Assembly (NCBI GenBank): GCA_948146395.1
Contig: OX411559.1
Coordinates: forward strand, 41,879,239-41,943,238
DNA length: 64,000 nt
Source of the DNA: Fragum whitleyi
Lineage: Eukaryota; Mollusca; Bivalvia; Cardiida; Cardiidae
Direction: 5' to 3'
In this document: positions 32,701 through 42,947 of the stretch, in pieces
How positions within the stretch are numbered: position 1 is the stretch's first letter
Layout of the letters: each line of letters opens with the position of its first letter
Translations under genes and position numbers: made by a program
The notes under the pieces: model-generated
The model's database searches: none
Told to the model about the DNA's origin: nothing
What the model saw: only the letters and a program-made list of their open reading frames with translations

Positions 32701-34954
32701 ATCGGAGGGTAGCGTAGATTGGGACAGGTTAACCAGTCTATTCTTTATATCTCAGTCATACAATAAGTCGCCATATTATAAGAATAATACAACCCGGTTG
32801 TCGGATAAAATCAAGAGACAAGACATGAATTTAATTTCAATATTTATTTCTACAAATATCTTTCTTTTATTTTTTCTTAACATTTACACGCATTAATAAT
32901 AAGATTTAATTAGTTAATTGAGATATATGAATGATCATGAAAAAATATTATTAAAACTAAAACTTTCATAAAAGTCCATAAATACAGTACGTGTATATTT
33001 CTGTGTTTCTTGCAATATTTCTTGTATAGATACATATATACAATATACTAGTATTTCTTTGTTGTTGTCTTTTTCTATTTGCAATATTTCTTGTATAGGT
33101 ACATCCCGGACACGGCGACGCCAGCTGTGAGTCCCATTAAAATCAAAGCTCCCGAGTTCTTCCTCGCCATTCCTGTCATTTTTATCCAGACTGAGTTAAT
33201 GGTCCATCTTCTTTCTTCATTTCTATCATCCAACTCTTTCTTATCTCCTCTCTGATCTTCTCTTAGGACTTCTGCTGTATCAACAAACATTCTTCGCTTT
33301 TCATGAACGAATTTATCATGCTCTTCAAATACGGCCGCCAATTCGTCCCCGTAAATGATCGACTCCTGGTACGTTACGGGAAGATAATTTCTTAGTTTCA
33401 TAATTGCTTCATTTTCGTCTTCCTTTTGTCTTTCATTCCCGTCTTCTTCATACCATTGCTGAGCCTTACCATTACTGACGCATGTGCCGCTTTCAAATTC
33501 TTCCGTTACGTACATTCTTGGGTTGAGATTCTTGACAAAATCAACGATGTTTTCGTTATAGTTGCATTGATCTTCTATTGCTAAATCCATTTTCTTATAA
33601 TTGTTTCTTCTTCTTTTCTGATACTATAAAATCGTATGCTAGAGCGTTTGTCTCGCTTTCGATGATGACGTTGTCGTTAACGCGACGCCGTTTCTATAAC
33701 GTTAAGTATATGACGTCACTTCACGTTATCGTGTTTTGACGTCATTATTACATTACGTCTTTTAAAACGTTAGAGGTGGAGAAAAGAAGAGGCACAAAGT
33801 TTTTTAATGCTTAGATTTTAATTAATTGAGGGCAGTTTAGTAAGTAAATAGATCCCCCCCCCCCCCACACACACACACACTTCCATCCCCATAAAAAAGA
33901 AAATAATGGCCTTCGAACTACGTAACTACGTAGGACCTAACTATTTTCTTTGGGCAGGTTTATTAACAGAAGAGCGGCTTTATATCTCTATAATTGGTCC
34001 ACGTTCTTGTTTATGAGCCATATTTAAGAAATGTATGCCATTTTTTTTTCTTTTCTGTTTTATTCCTTGAAATAAGTTTTCCATGTAGAGTAACCATAGA
34101 TGAAAATAGGATTAATAAGTAAGTGTCTTAAAATAACAATGTTATCTGCTCGAGGTTTGGAGAATTTATCATGATCAGGCTTTGCACCGTCATGATAATC
34201 TATCACGCAATGCGGCCTGTATTGACCTGATATCGCCTGTCTGATAATATAACATGATATCAGGCAGCCTTTTTTTAGAAACAATTTGCATGCACTTTTA
34301 ATTCAATTTATTTTAATGTTAATGTTTTAATACCATCAAGCGTGAAAAATGATCGCGTGATAAAAAGAATAACATGTAATTATCTTAAAATATCAATTTA
34401 TCTGGTCCCGGATGTGAGCAATTATGATGTCTCGGCAAAGCCTCGTCATGATAAATTCTCCCAACCTCAACCAGATGACATTGGTGTTTCAAGGCGCTAG
34501 CATATACTTCTTTATTTCTCACAAAAGAGACCAGAAAACATTGATAATCTAGTACAAAAACATATAATTCTATTCACCATGAAACTATTTTTCAGCGCTT
34601 AAATTTTACGATACCTTTAATTCGGAGAAATCCATGTGAGCGCGGTTCTGGTAAGGAACATGAATATGCAAAGTGATTCCAAAAATAGATTGCTTGATAT
34701 CATTTTATGTTATCAGACAGGCGATATCAGGTCAAAACAGGCTTCATGGCATGATAAAAAATAAACCATAATAAACGTAAATAATAATTACCTGCGGCAG
34801 GCCATGGTGTAATTTCCACTTCAGCCTTCTCAAAATCCGTTACTATGGTACCGTAACCCTTCAGTGTCTCTGCTGTTGCCATGACAATACGGACCGGATG
34901 TGGGTCTCCGAACTTGGGGTCGTGTGCATCATCGTAGCAGGCATAGCCACTCAT
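23716..34954 (-). CDS. Ureidoglycolate lyase-like protein, copy C (2 exons, 10.6-kb intron)
   Basis: Exon 1 is 34954-34792 (163 bases, donor 'gcag|gtaatt') and exon 2 is 24194-23716 (acceptor 'actctctcag'). The product would be 213 residues with no stop. The motif after the junction is complete ('CPGTGAQGGIRGGDF'), and 'REANYHPDGGQVFFPTEEKP', 'LALPGDDIKLEDF' and 'HANIWHQPVYP' are all present. This makes it the most family-like copy. The two exons are joined here by inference: they are the nearest compatible pair on this strand, and D shows the same order. The intron contains two copies of the anchored-protein gene on the same strand (28273-27758, 33590-33075). Exon 1 has Arg at residue 22 where A, B and D have Pro. 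If the long intron is not spliced, exon 2 would be orphaned; an RNA read across the junction would settle it. Confidence 0.62.
24705..25040. repeat. TIR-A element in the intron of lyase copy C
   Basis: It runs from 'cagttaataacgtcgtgaaa' to 'ctagataatttcacgattta'. The interior is inverted relative to 18095-18550 ('tcaaaacactcacccaat', 'aaagggcggtaaaattatcg'). Its right part recurs at 29890-29965, where it marks the start of the second 5-kb duplicate. Confidence 0.65.
25070..25157. repeat. Palindrome centred on 'cagttaattaactg'
   Basis: An exact or near-exact inverted repeat with arms of about 40 bases ('aaaacaggc...' to '...tctgtttt'), centred at about 25114. It overlaps the start of an HP-G-type fragment (25160-25340). 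Confidence 0.75.
25905..26330 (+). repeat. Partial copy of the 'attctgcgt' TIR element
   Basis: 'ggtattctgcgtaattgatg' and the following 'ggcagggcggggcttagccg' match the left end of the elements at 38153-38877 and 52689-53607. The region includes an 'cttcagctttattaagct' stem. It ends near 'ccgccctgccagggc', an inverse of its own start. Confidence 0.6.
27185..27505 (-). repeat. HP-A element, inverted copy in U1
   Basis: 'tatttatcttataactatac' at the left is the inverse of the usual right end. The palindrome lies at 27360-27500 ('acttagtgtattgcatggaa' against 'catacaaaacactaagtacg'). The same site in U2 (about 32660-32745) carries a different, 84-base hairpin instead. Confidence 0.75.
27758..28273 (-). 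CDS. Unrecognised 171-residue protein with C-terminal membrane anchor, copy 1
   Basis: A single coding exon. The ATG at 28273 is chosen because copy 2 starts there. The 13 codons upstream are open but include a likely splice acceptor ('gtactatcag', about 28303). Residues 1-90 are mixed and acidic. Residues 45-60 are very charged ('EEDGNERQKEDENE'). Residues 95-130 are charged and probably helical ('EEHDKFVHEKRRMF'). A hydrophobic segment of about 20 residues (147-166, 'GALIIMGLTAGVAVSGMYLY') is followed by 'KKYCK' and the stop. With no signal peptide, this is the plan of a tail-anchored protein facing the cytosol; the short basic tail is common for mitochondrial outer membrane or ER anchors. 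I recognise no family. It lies in the intron of lyase copy C, same strand. An AATAAA lies about 155 bases after the stop (27599-27604). The three copies agree over most residues, which supports coding. Confidence 0.75.
   Translation of the reverse strand: MDSAIEHQCNYDENIVDFVKNLNPRMYVTEEFESGIYVSNGKAQKWYEEDGNERQKEDENEAIMKLRNYLPVTYQESIIYGDELASVFEEHDKFVHEKRRMFVDTAEVLRDEKREDKKELDDRNEERRWNINSVWMKMTGLAKKNSGALIIMGLTAGVAVSGMYLYKKYCK
28340..28450 (-). promoter_or_regulatory. Conserved CRE-like cluster upstream of anchored-protein copy 1
   Basis: The stretch is conserved in all three gene copies (33660-33770 and 49145-49250). It holds 'gatgacgttgtcgtt', 'tatgacgta', and 'tttgacgtcatta'. A TATA-like 'atataaagccg' (minus strand) lies further upstream at about 28650. 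Regulation by CREB/ATF-type factors is inference from motif and conservation only. The cluster could lie in a 5' intron rather than the core promoter. Confidence 0.45.
28856..29370 (+). repeat. Second-family SINE fragment split by an HP-A element
   Basis: The SINE core 28856-28948 ends at 'gtgtgggaaata'. It resumes at 29276 with 'acaggaatccattgttaggt' and ends in the tail 'aaagcggcgtaaaacccc'. HP-A (28949-29275) sits between. The sequence 'aaata' occurs at both edges and could be a 5-base target duplication. The HP-A insertion must postdate the SINE. Confidence 0.85.
30360..31475. mobile_element. 1.1-kb TIR DNA transposon at a TA site, no transposase recognised
   Basis: The ends are inverted repeats of about 27 bases: left 'tactgagcaaaagttaaaag', and, read inward from the right, 'tactcagcaaaaaaagaaag'; both continue 'tatccac'. 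TA lies directly outside both ends (30358-30359 and 31476-31477). The corresponding place in U1 (about 25512) is uninterrupted, so the insertion is defined by comparison. TA target use fits Tc1/mariner-like or related groups. The open frames inside are short and I cannot match them to a transposase, so it is probably non-autonomous or decayed. Confidence 0.85.
32660..32745. repeat. 84-base hairpin insertion with about 10-base flanking repeat
   Basis: The arms 'gactggcgagcctgtctcaa' and 'ttgggacaggttaaccagtc' pair. 'attcttta' lies on both sides (about 32650 and 32741). U1 lacks it and has HP-A at the matching place. Confidence 0.75.
33075..33590 (-). CDS. Unrecognised 171-residue protein with C-terminal membrane anchor, copy 2
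   Basis: It has the same length and plan as copy 1 (28273-27758) with about 18 substitutions, all leaving the frame open. Examples are Lys to Gln at residue 45, and Met to Ile and Leu to Met just before the anchor. The acidic block 'EEDGNERQKEDENE', the 'KFVHEKRRMFVDTAEVL' segment and the terminal 'AGVAVSGMYLYKKYCK' are identical. Substitutions concentrate in the first 50 residues and around residues 120-145, so the anchor and central helix look constrained. An AATAAA lies about 230 bases after the stop (32841-32846). The upstream CRE-like cluster (33660-33770) has an intact 'tgacgtca' pair. It appears functional. Function and partner are unknown. Confidence 0.75.
   Translation of the reverse strand: MDLAIEDQCNYNENIVDFVKNLNPRMYVTEEFESGTCVSNGKAQQWYEEDGNERQKEDENEAIMKLRNYLPVTYQESIIYGDELAAVFEEHDKFVHEKRRMFVDTAEVLREDQRGDKKELDDRNEERRWTINSVWIKMTGMARKNSGALILMGLTAGVAVSGMYLYKKYCK
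33660..33770 (-). promoter_or_regulatory. Conserved CRE-like cluster upstream of anchored-protein copy 2
   Basis: The equivalent of 28340-28450, with two full 'tgacgtca' sites (about 33713 and 33737) where copy 1 has one full and one partial site. Confidence 0.45.
34110..34757. repeat. Cluster of HP-B elements next to exon 1 of lyase copy C
   Basis: At least three HP-B pieces in alternating orientation: 34110-34300, 34300-34530 and 34560-34757. They are recognised by 'gatatcgcctgtctgataa', 'caggctttgcaccg' and 'ctcggcaaagcctcg' apexes, and 'aaacaatttgcatgcac'. The last ends 35 bases from the splice donor of exon 1. The same arrangement precedes exon 1 of copy D (49590-50130). Confidence 0.65.
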
Positions 34955-35739
34955 TTCGAATTTAACCTAAACGAAGATTTAAACTTCGCAGCTTTTGTAT
35001 GTATATTATATAGAGAATAATATGTTAGTGTCTTAAAATATCAATGTTATCTTGCCGAGGTTGGGAGAATTTATCATGACGAGGCTTCGCAGAGACGCTG
35101 TAATTCATTTAAGATAAAGAATAAATGTTGTGTCTCGTTGAGAAATGAAACATAAAAATGAAAATAAAAAAAAATATCAAATCACGGCCAAGGCATTTAG
35201 AATAATGAGACCCCCTTGAAACAGTACCCTATAATGCGGAACGATTCAATGTCTACTTAAAGAGAATTCCACTATGGGTAGCAAGGGTTGGTTTGGGTAA
35301 AAGAAATACAGACAATGTTTAAATGTTTAAAAGTGTTCACTTCATTAAAAATGCACAGACATGAAATGTTGACATTAAAATTAAAGTGTAAATCAGAGTT
35401 TATTTGCAAACGCATGTTTTACAGATTCTTCAAATATTTAATTACATGTATAAGTACGAAGAAAATACTAATGTTCAAATAAAGTCATGTTTTAATGGTT
35501 GACAGTCATGCGTATTTTTTTGCTAGATAACTTTGAAACTCCAACATGAATGATTTAATTCTAAATGGCTGTGTTTACCGAGATGCGTGCGTTCTGATTG
35601 GATTACAACTGTATGATTTCATTACTTAATGAAAAATAATTGATTGTGCAGCTTTTTGTAAGCCTTCGGCGGAAAGAAGTCACATAAACAGTCCATGTAT
35701 TTGAGGATAGTTCTTTGCATTTCTGCTTCAAGAAATTAG

Positions 35740-35905
35740 ATTTTAAGATATGAAGATACTTTTTGTTGATTTCATGAAGGTATGAAACTAAAAACCTTAT
35801 CGCACTTATGTATGAATCCGCTTCGCGTATTCATACAATGTGATTAGGTTTTTAGTTTCATAGCTCCGTGAAATTAACAACTACTCTCTTCATCTCTTAA
35901 ATGAA
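35740..35905. repeat. HP-T hairpin element, clear copy
   Basis: The left arm 'tatgaaactaaaaacctta' and right arm 'taggtttttagtttcatagc' surround 'catgtatgaatccgcttcg'. The outermost sequence 'agatatgaagat...ttcatctctta' also pairs. Confidence 0.7.
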
Positions 35906-36640
35906 AAAGTAACGCTCAAGAGAAGTTCAGTTTTTTAACAATTGAAATGGGACTGTGACACTGAGCTTATGTCGTCGAAAATTACACTTTTAATGGCCTT
36001 TCCAAATAGGATGAAGGAAAACTTCGCAATATCATTTATATACCATCTTTTAACGTAGGAGTTAGGCCACGGACAATTGTTTCATAATCCTAATTTTGTC
36101 AAGTGGGTTATAAGGTTAGACTAACGTACCTTTATATGATACAAATTGAACTTAAACTAACGTGCCTCTTACACTAGCATCGATGGAGCCAACCATAGGC
36201 GTAACTAGGATTTTGAAATTTATACGCACTCAGACGGCGACCAACATAGAATTTAAGGAATAAAAGCGATATGTGGACTGTGACAAAACTTGAATGTCCT
36301 CTGTCCGCTCCCCTTTTTTAGGTTTAGGCGTTAATTAATAATCAAAACATCGTAACTACAGCTTCGGTAAGCTGTAGTTTCGCTGTTATGATTATTCATC
36401 AACGATATTTTTCAAAAGAGGGTTTGTATCTTTTACGCACTTGCGTTATGTGCGTAATGGGAGCTACGCCCTCGATGAGAGTCACCGCCAAAGACCGAAT
36501 CCGGGAATTCGGACATTTCATCCGACGAGCGTCTTAGCCTCTGACTAATGAGCAACATTCGGAACATTGCTCGGCCATTTCCGTAAACTGCAACTGACCT
36601 CACATGTATATAAGGCGGATGGTTATGTAACAAAATTGTG

Positions 36641-36950
36641 ACCAGCCCGATTAGCTCAGTTGGTAGAGCATCGGACTTCAAAATCGTTGAAGTTCGACCG
36701 CGTGGGTTCGATTCCCGGGCTGGTATACTAACACAACTAATTCACGGTCTTTCGTATGAGACGTTAAACCGAGGCCCCGTGAGACGGTGCTTTACACCGA
36801 GCACATTAAAGAACCATGGCGGATCTCAGCAGTAGTTTCGTCATGTATCCTTGCACTATCCCCCGTAAGAACTAACCGTCTTCTGGGGGCGTCGCTCATA
36901 TGGGCATGTGCTACGGTAGCGACGATAAATAAACGGAAATACACACACAC
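36641..36950 (+). repeat. Third-family tRNA SINE, full length, with target duplication
   Basis: The head has A box 'tagctcagttggtagagc' and B box 'gggttcgattcccggg'. The body and tail 'gcgacgataaataaacggaa' are followed by CA repeats. It is flanked by 'aacaaaattg' (36629-36638 and 36951-36960). It sits inside an older inverted-repeat element of the type seen at 44339-45081 ('cggatgg.tatgtaacaaaat'). Confidence 0.93.
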
Positions 36951-37371
36951 AACAAAATTGGGCATTTTGTTAGGCGAAAACATTGTAAGAAAAACTAGGG
37001 CGGAAACAATCGGCGATATCTTTAGATTTATATTTTACAGTAAATAATGGCTGAAAATTTTAATTTTTGAGAAAGACCGGAATGATTCTGACTTAACCGA
37101 GAAGCGTTGGTGACATCGAGTATTTTCACTCAAAGCTTCAAGGGCTAACTGGCGTCACCGAGTTTTTCCAAGGTTTTATCGTACTTTTTAATAAATAGTC
37201 CGTTTATGTAGGCCTACATCCGAGTTTGATCGTGAGATTGGCCGAGTGGTGTTCCTAATGTAAAAAGCAAATTATCGGTGCGCAGCGCGCCTGCGATAGA
37301 CACAGGCAGCTGGTGGCTTGGATCATGAAAATGTTGTTATTGAACTGCAGTGAGAAATCACTAATTTTTTT

Positions 37372-37603
37372 CAGTTATATCGCGGCAGCTGGAGCACCTT
37401 ACAATGGTTTCCTGGTATTTCGCTCACCGGTACAACCACCACATCCTTTCCTAGCCTCCAGCTACTATTTCACTGGGGTCTACGATTATAAATCCATTGG
37501 TGAAAGACAAATAGTCAGAAAGAATGAGTGCCGCCATCGGGAATCAAACCCGGGACCTTTAGATTGACAGTCCGACACTCTACCAATTGTGCTATGACGG
37601 CGG
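37372..37603 (-). repeat. Second-family SINE, present in S1 and absent from S2
   Basis: It runs from the core ('cagttatatcgcggcagctg') to the end of the tRNA-like head ('tgctatgacggcggc'). The tail part is missing. The S2 counterpart reads 'gagaaatcac' straight into 'aagagttcggg' near 52200, with no SINE. Confidence 0.85.
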
Positions 37604-38152
37604 CCGTGCACAAGAGGTCGGAAGCTACTGATAGGTGATCCAACCACCGACAGGTTACTGCAATTCTGTTGAATTTTAAAAATTAAAAGAAACTCATACA
37701 AACATCCTATCAATCATACGGGCTCTTGAGAACTGCAACCATGGTAGAAAAAAAGAACACTTAACCACAAATGTGACACAGCTAGGCCACCGTACAATTA
37801 TTTACTATTATCCATATCGATTTTAATTTTGAAGCGTGTTGGCCCGTTGCAGTAATGTTACTCTCAAAAGAGGCATTTAGCATTTGTTCACAGGTTAATT
37901 CGCGGCTTTACAAAATTGACAAATAGACTAACAAGTACATATTCTTTAAAGAAGAATAATTACATGTTATCAAACAGTCAAAGGAAACAAATCTTACCGT
38001 ATTTTGTATCCAGTCTTCCTGCGTATCCGAAATTCAGGTCTCATGGTGTAGGGGAGGTAACTGCAAACCGATATTGGCCTTTCAAATGATAACCTTTCAC
38101 TCAATGATTTCACGAGGTCATTTACCGAATTTAAAATTTCAAATACATGCAA

Positions 38153-38877
38153 TATTCTGCGTTATTCTTGAACTGTCAGGGCGGGGCTTAGCCGTGACGT
38201 GATTTGGCGAGTTAACTTTTAAATATGGGTTCATTTAAAGGTTACTCGGCAATAATCGTGAACGAGTGCAGATAGACTGTATACTGAAACCAAAAGGATT
38301 CACGTGCGTAGAAAAAGTGAACACATTTCATCGTTGGGTTATCAAAGCATCGTAACTTCAGCTTTGATAAGCTGAAGTTACGAGGATTTGGTTACCAACC
38401 GACGCTTTACGGTTTCAAGTGAATTATATCGACTATCTATAGAAGTAAGTAATAATGAATAAAGGCTGATACCTTAATATGTGTATATTCAATGATTGTT
38501 GGCCTGGTAGGGCGGTGCCTAAAACACAGTCCATTGCATTTTAAGGTCGAGTAAAGCAATTTTAAGATGCATGTATTTACTCACGTTTACATATACTCGA
38601 ATTTGGTAAATGTGAAGAAAAACATTTTCTGTAGATTGAATCTTTAATTTGTCGACGGATTACCTAAACCCGTAAAAGTTACGAGGTTTTGGTAACCCAA
38701 CGATAAAATGTTTTGCTTACAATGATATTCCGTTTATTTTGAAAAGTTATATACACATGTTAAAGAAAATCGACGATAATTTTTTTTAAAGACTTGAACA
38801 AATATTTTGAAAAGTAAACTCGACAAAGAACGTCAAGGCGAAGCCATGTCTTGCAAGGCGAAAAATAACGCAGAATA
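38153..38877. mobile_element. 725-base TIR element with 'tattctgcgttatt' ends
   Basis: The left end 'tattctgcgttatt' (38153-38166) is inverted at 38864-38877. The interior has 'cagggcggggcttagccgtg', a stem 'taacttcagctttgataagc', and 'ttacgaggttttggtaaccc'. A second copy, 919 bases, is at 52689-53607. No coding frame is shared. Confidence 0.75.
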
Positions 38878-38882
38878 CAGCA

Positions 38883-39140
38883 TGAATTGAATGGGGTATA
38901 TCGCCGCTTTTAACATTTTTTCTACCAAACTGTGGCTGTTGGAGTATCTAACCTAGATTCCTGGTATATCTCTTACTTGTACAACAACAGCATCCTCACA
39001 GAGCATTAAGCTTATCGTCCCACACAGGTTTCCCATAATTTACTCATTGGTGGTGCCGGGATAAATGTCGCAAAGGTTGTATGCTGTCGTCGCGGATCGA
39101 ACTCGAGACTCAATGATTGCGAGTCTGATGCGCTACCGAG
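38883..39140 (-). repeat. Second-family SINE, old diverged copy
   Basis: The tail 'ttgaatggggtatatcgccg', core 'gattcctggtatatctctta' and head 'gtcgcggatcgaactcgaga' are recognisable but heavily substituted. Its duplicate is at 53612-53885. Confidence 0.7.
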
Positions 39141-39289
39141 TGACATTTAGAAAGGCCTCATTGTATCCCGATTACAGGGCAGGTCGCACAGGCTTGGCAA
39201 GATCAATCGTTTTCGAATGTTTTTCTTTAATTTGCGAGATGTTTCTAAACGCTCTCTAGTTTGTCACACCTTACAGTCCAAGGATCCTG

Positions 39290-39532
39290 GGGCCCGTTTT
39301 ACTAACCATCTTACGATTATTTTTTGTGTAAGTCAAAAATTAAAGTTGCTTCTACAGTAGTTACTAAATATCGAATTCTGTCATGCCGTATCTCATTGGA
39401 ATCGTCTCTAAAAGACGATTCCAATGAGATATTGCGAGGCAGAATCTAACAATTAATTAAAACACCAGGTACGATTTGTGATTGTGACTTACGATCAAAA
39501 TTTTCGTAAGAAGTTTAGTAAAACGGGCCCCT
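39290..39532. repeat. HP-G hairpin element, best copy
   Basis: A near-perfect 240-base palindrome. 'gcccgttttactaaccatc' faces 'gaagtttagtaaaacgggc'. The centre is 'ggaatcgtctctaaaagacg'. 'cctgg' occurs at both edges and may be the target duplication. The S2 counterpart near 54000 lacks it. Confidence 0.85.
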
Positions 39533-39619
39533 GGGTTCGATCTCCGACGGCTGGACACGTCCATTCCTACTATTGTCCCACAACAATGTTAATAATCGTA
39601 AACATATATTGGATAATAT

Positions 39620-42600
39620 ACTTAGTACATTTTAAAACGCAGAGAATGTAATCATGACGAATTGACATTTCTTGTGCACTGAGTATCTCGATGATAACCA
39701 TATTGAATTACAAAAAAGTTTTCGTAGTCTGTGATGAAAAATAGCCGTATTCTTACATTTGCTTTCGTGCTTATCAGGTTGATACTGATTTTCCTTTTCT
39801 TAGTTCTCATTATTTTTCTTTTAAAAATAATGCCAAAATTAATACTCAATCTAGAGTGCGTTGTTCGAAATTGGATAAAATCAGGGTTCTGTGTTTTTCT
39901 TCCCACGTGAAATGGGTTTATCGCACATGGGACTGCACCAAGGGGCTTTCATTAGCACGCCCACTATTTGACTTTTTACATTATGAGCTTATTATTGTAA
40001 TTGGGAAAGATAATTCAATAACTGCTTAACTTTTCATCCGTTCTATCAAAGATTTTGCAAAATTACCAATGATTGCATTTATGACATTATTGGTACAAGG
40101 TGACTAAAGCTCCACAAAGTATTAAACAAATTCATATAAAAGCTCCAATTTGATGAACCATGGTTTTAAAATTGCATTTGCAATGCATAAACGATGTAAC
40201 ACTAACTAATTCAAAGTTTAAAGAGAATTTAGCATTAAGAGATGGAATCTTTGTGATCGGACATTTTTCACTATTCTGGCCTCTTTATTTTTAGCGTTTT
40301 CCAATCAATAAAATGTCTTATTGTGAAAAAACTGGCATAAATAAAGAACAGTTTGTATTGCTAAGAGAAACCCGGAAAATGAGTGGGGATTAAGATCAAA
40401 GCACTGAAAGTACTGATGGTGAACGAACCTGATGGCATTCTAGAGTGATATATTGAATTCAATTAGAAAAGAGAAATTACGAATGTAAAAAAAAGTGGGA
40501 AGAATTGTCTCGACAAAATTTCCGTTATTCGGAAATTTCACTGCAAAATTAGACAGGGAAAGAGAGGAAAAATCCTGTAAGAAAAATATTTGTTAGAATA
40601 TGAGATGTTACTCTGTGAAAATTTCTTTTACACACTTGAAATAGGTACATTTATTAATTAAACATAAATGGAGAAAACGATTTAATCCTATCTAAAACTG
40701 TCTTTAATCTATATCCAATGGTGTTTGTTTTTACAAAAGTAGTTGTTATCATGTTTAAGCTTATTTCAAGTAAATTTGTTGTATTTGTTTTAACTTTTTT
40801 AACTATCTTTGTTTCTTCTCAGAGGATGAAAAGATCTTTGAGTACCAACCAAAGAAACACCTATGAATATCAGTCAGTCCTGAACTGTACTCATTATTTA
40901 AAGTTATGATTTGTTAACTTATTAATAGTATTTTGAACCATAACCTGAGAGATTAGTTTTTATCATAATTGAAGCCATAACCACTTCCGTGGTTGATACT
41001 TATGTCGTTATTCCATTTTATAACACTGCAGAATGAGAAATATTTAGGTATATGTTAAAGGAGGTCTAGTGCCCTATTAGTATAATTCATAGATAATTTC
41101 TGTTTAAGGTTTAGAAATAAAAGTATAACTTTTTATATTAAACAATTGCTCCATAGTAAATTGCATACTAAAAGTCTTTATAAATATTATTTTTGTAACG
41201 TAATTTCTACATCAAAAGCGAATAAGAATCTTATTTAAGAAGTTTATTTTTTAAAGGGAGGTAATAATTGCATGACTATGTCTATGACTATGTTTAAGTA
41301 TAATACAATGTTTTTTTCCTTCCGAATTTCTTTCCAAAAAGAATTGAGAATCCTTACAAGTGTCGGTTTATTTTTTGCACGAGAACCTATTGTTTACCTT
41401 CAAGAGTTTGGATGCTTGTAAAATCACTCACTATCGATATCTTATTACAGTATTGCGGCTGATATTAGACTTTCTGCTCGGAGCTAGTTTTTGCTTAAAC
41501 TGTAGTTAACCAATTCTAAACGTATTTTGGGAAGGATGGAGCCAGTTTTTATTCATCGATTAAGATTTTTATGATTTCTGTAAAAAACGCAATGACTTTT
41601 CCAGAATAATTTAACAACTTAACCCGCCTGTCGAATTGTAAACAAGTGCATGACGGATCTGGTCCCCCCTTGACCACGGCAATATCTACTCGTCAATTGG
41701 AGTGGTATCTAGGGTTGAATATTTAGCTATCATTTATTTAATTATCAAATAGAATTTGCCTGTCGCATTTGGTATTCGGCAATATTCGCTTCTGAGACAG
41801 ATGAATACGAAACGTTTTCGCTGGGAATAAGTTCACCGAATATTCGAGTGTATCCTTACAAGCCCTACTTCAGCCAACGCAATTTTACAGAAAAAATCTT
41901 AATAGCGGCGTTCATCCCTATTCAAATAAAAGTACAAGAAAGGTTGTACATGTAAAACACATGTCGAATCATTCTTAAAATCAGTCGACTGACTGTCGCT
42001 AGTTGAAAAGTTATGTAAAACCGCTTTACCGTTTCTAACGACACAAGGTGTCTTGATGTGTCATTCGTCTCAACTCGGCCGATTCCTCTAACCTACATTT
42101 AAATCGGAGCTGTCGGAGATCGCCCGAGTATTGCCGAATGTAAGTTCAAGAGGACATGACCTAAATAAACAGGTATTTCCGGCTAATTACTACACGTTGC
42201 ACCAGCGAAGGCTTGGGTCAAAAACATAGTATCTGTCTCTACGGTGTTTAGACACAAACTTTGATTTTGCTTTAAACTCTTGACAAGCTTACGCCGATCA
42301 AAAATTCCCTTGATAAACATTGCAAGATCATTTTGTGTTTTTCAAGGCGAATTTTCATTATTTTCACTTGATAAAGAAAACTAGTATCACGCCGTTAAAG
42401 AAAAAAACAGTGATTTTGCGGAAAAAAATATTGAAAGATACTAAATTGAATTTTAAGAGGCGCTACTTTATTTCAAATGTATTAACATCCAACAGGATTT
42501 TCCTGACATGGTATATAACACTGGTGAACGACGTTCGTTCACCAAAAAACAGTGTTGTATTAAGAACATATGTGAACGATAGTAATGCATTTAGCCCGCC

Positions 42601-42947
42601 TAGTTCACCTTACAGATAATCTTTATTTTTTAATTAAGTTGTTTTTTTTTTCTATGCATCTGTTTACAGTCACGTTAGTGAATGCGTATATTGCCTTACA
42701 AGAGCTAATAACATTAGAAGATCTTGGCGGATTTTGCAGTTGTCCTAAATGGTATTTTCATTTTTACCCATGTGTGGTTTAAGGATAAGAAAAACGGATT
42801 TACTTTGATCATTGTTTGGTGTTTTATGCTTAAATCTTTTGTTCAAAGACTGACGACTCCAAAATGTCATTCGTTTGACAATTATGTAGTTTATAGAAGA
42901 AGATATCGGAAGAAAGTTCACCTCTGCGTTTTTAAATGTACTAAGTA
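39620..42947. mobile_element. 3.3-kb TIR DNA transposon inside an old SINE, no transposase recognised
   Basis: The terminal inverted repeats are 26 bases with one mismatch: 39620-39645 ('tacttagtacattttaaaac' then 'gcagag') and 42922-42947. TA is present on both sides (39618-39619 and 42948-42949). The host is a plus-strand second-family SINE whose halves lie at 39535-39617 and 42950-43065. The undisturbed host site is seen in S2 at about 54090-54110. The interior is AT-rich with only short open frames (for example 42320-42619). I recognise no transposase, so it is likely non-autonomous or decayed. Confidence 0.88.

Larger units (their letters stand above)
29897..34530 (-). repeat. Segmental duplicate unit U2 carrying anchored-protein gene copy 2
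   Basis: It matches U1 from 'cattcattcagtatcgttcc' on, with a 1.1-kb insertion at 30360-31475 and a different small insertion at 32660-32745. The gene copy is at 33590-33075. The order is the same as U1, a direct tandem duplication inside the intron of lyase copy C. Confidence 0.75.

Noticed and set aside
36641..36725. Possible tRNA gene (also 1045-1118, 5650-5810, 13290-13364, 22032-22115)
   Set aside because: Each tRNA-like part is joined to a SINE body, and several copies are flanked by target duplications; these are SINE heads.
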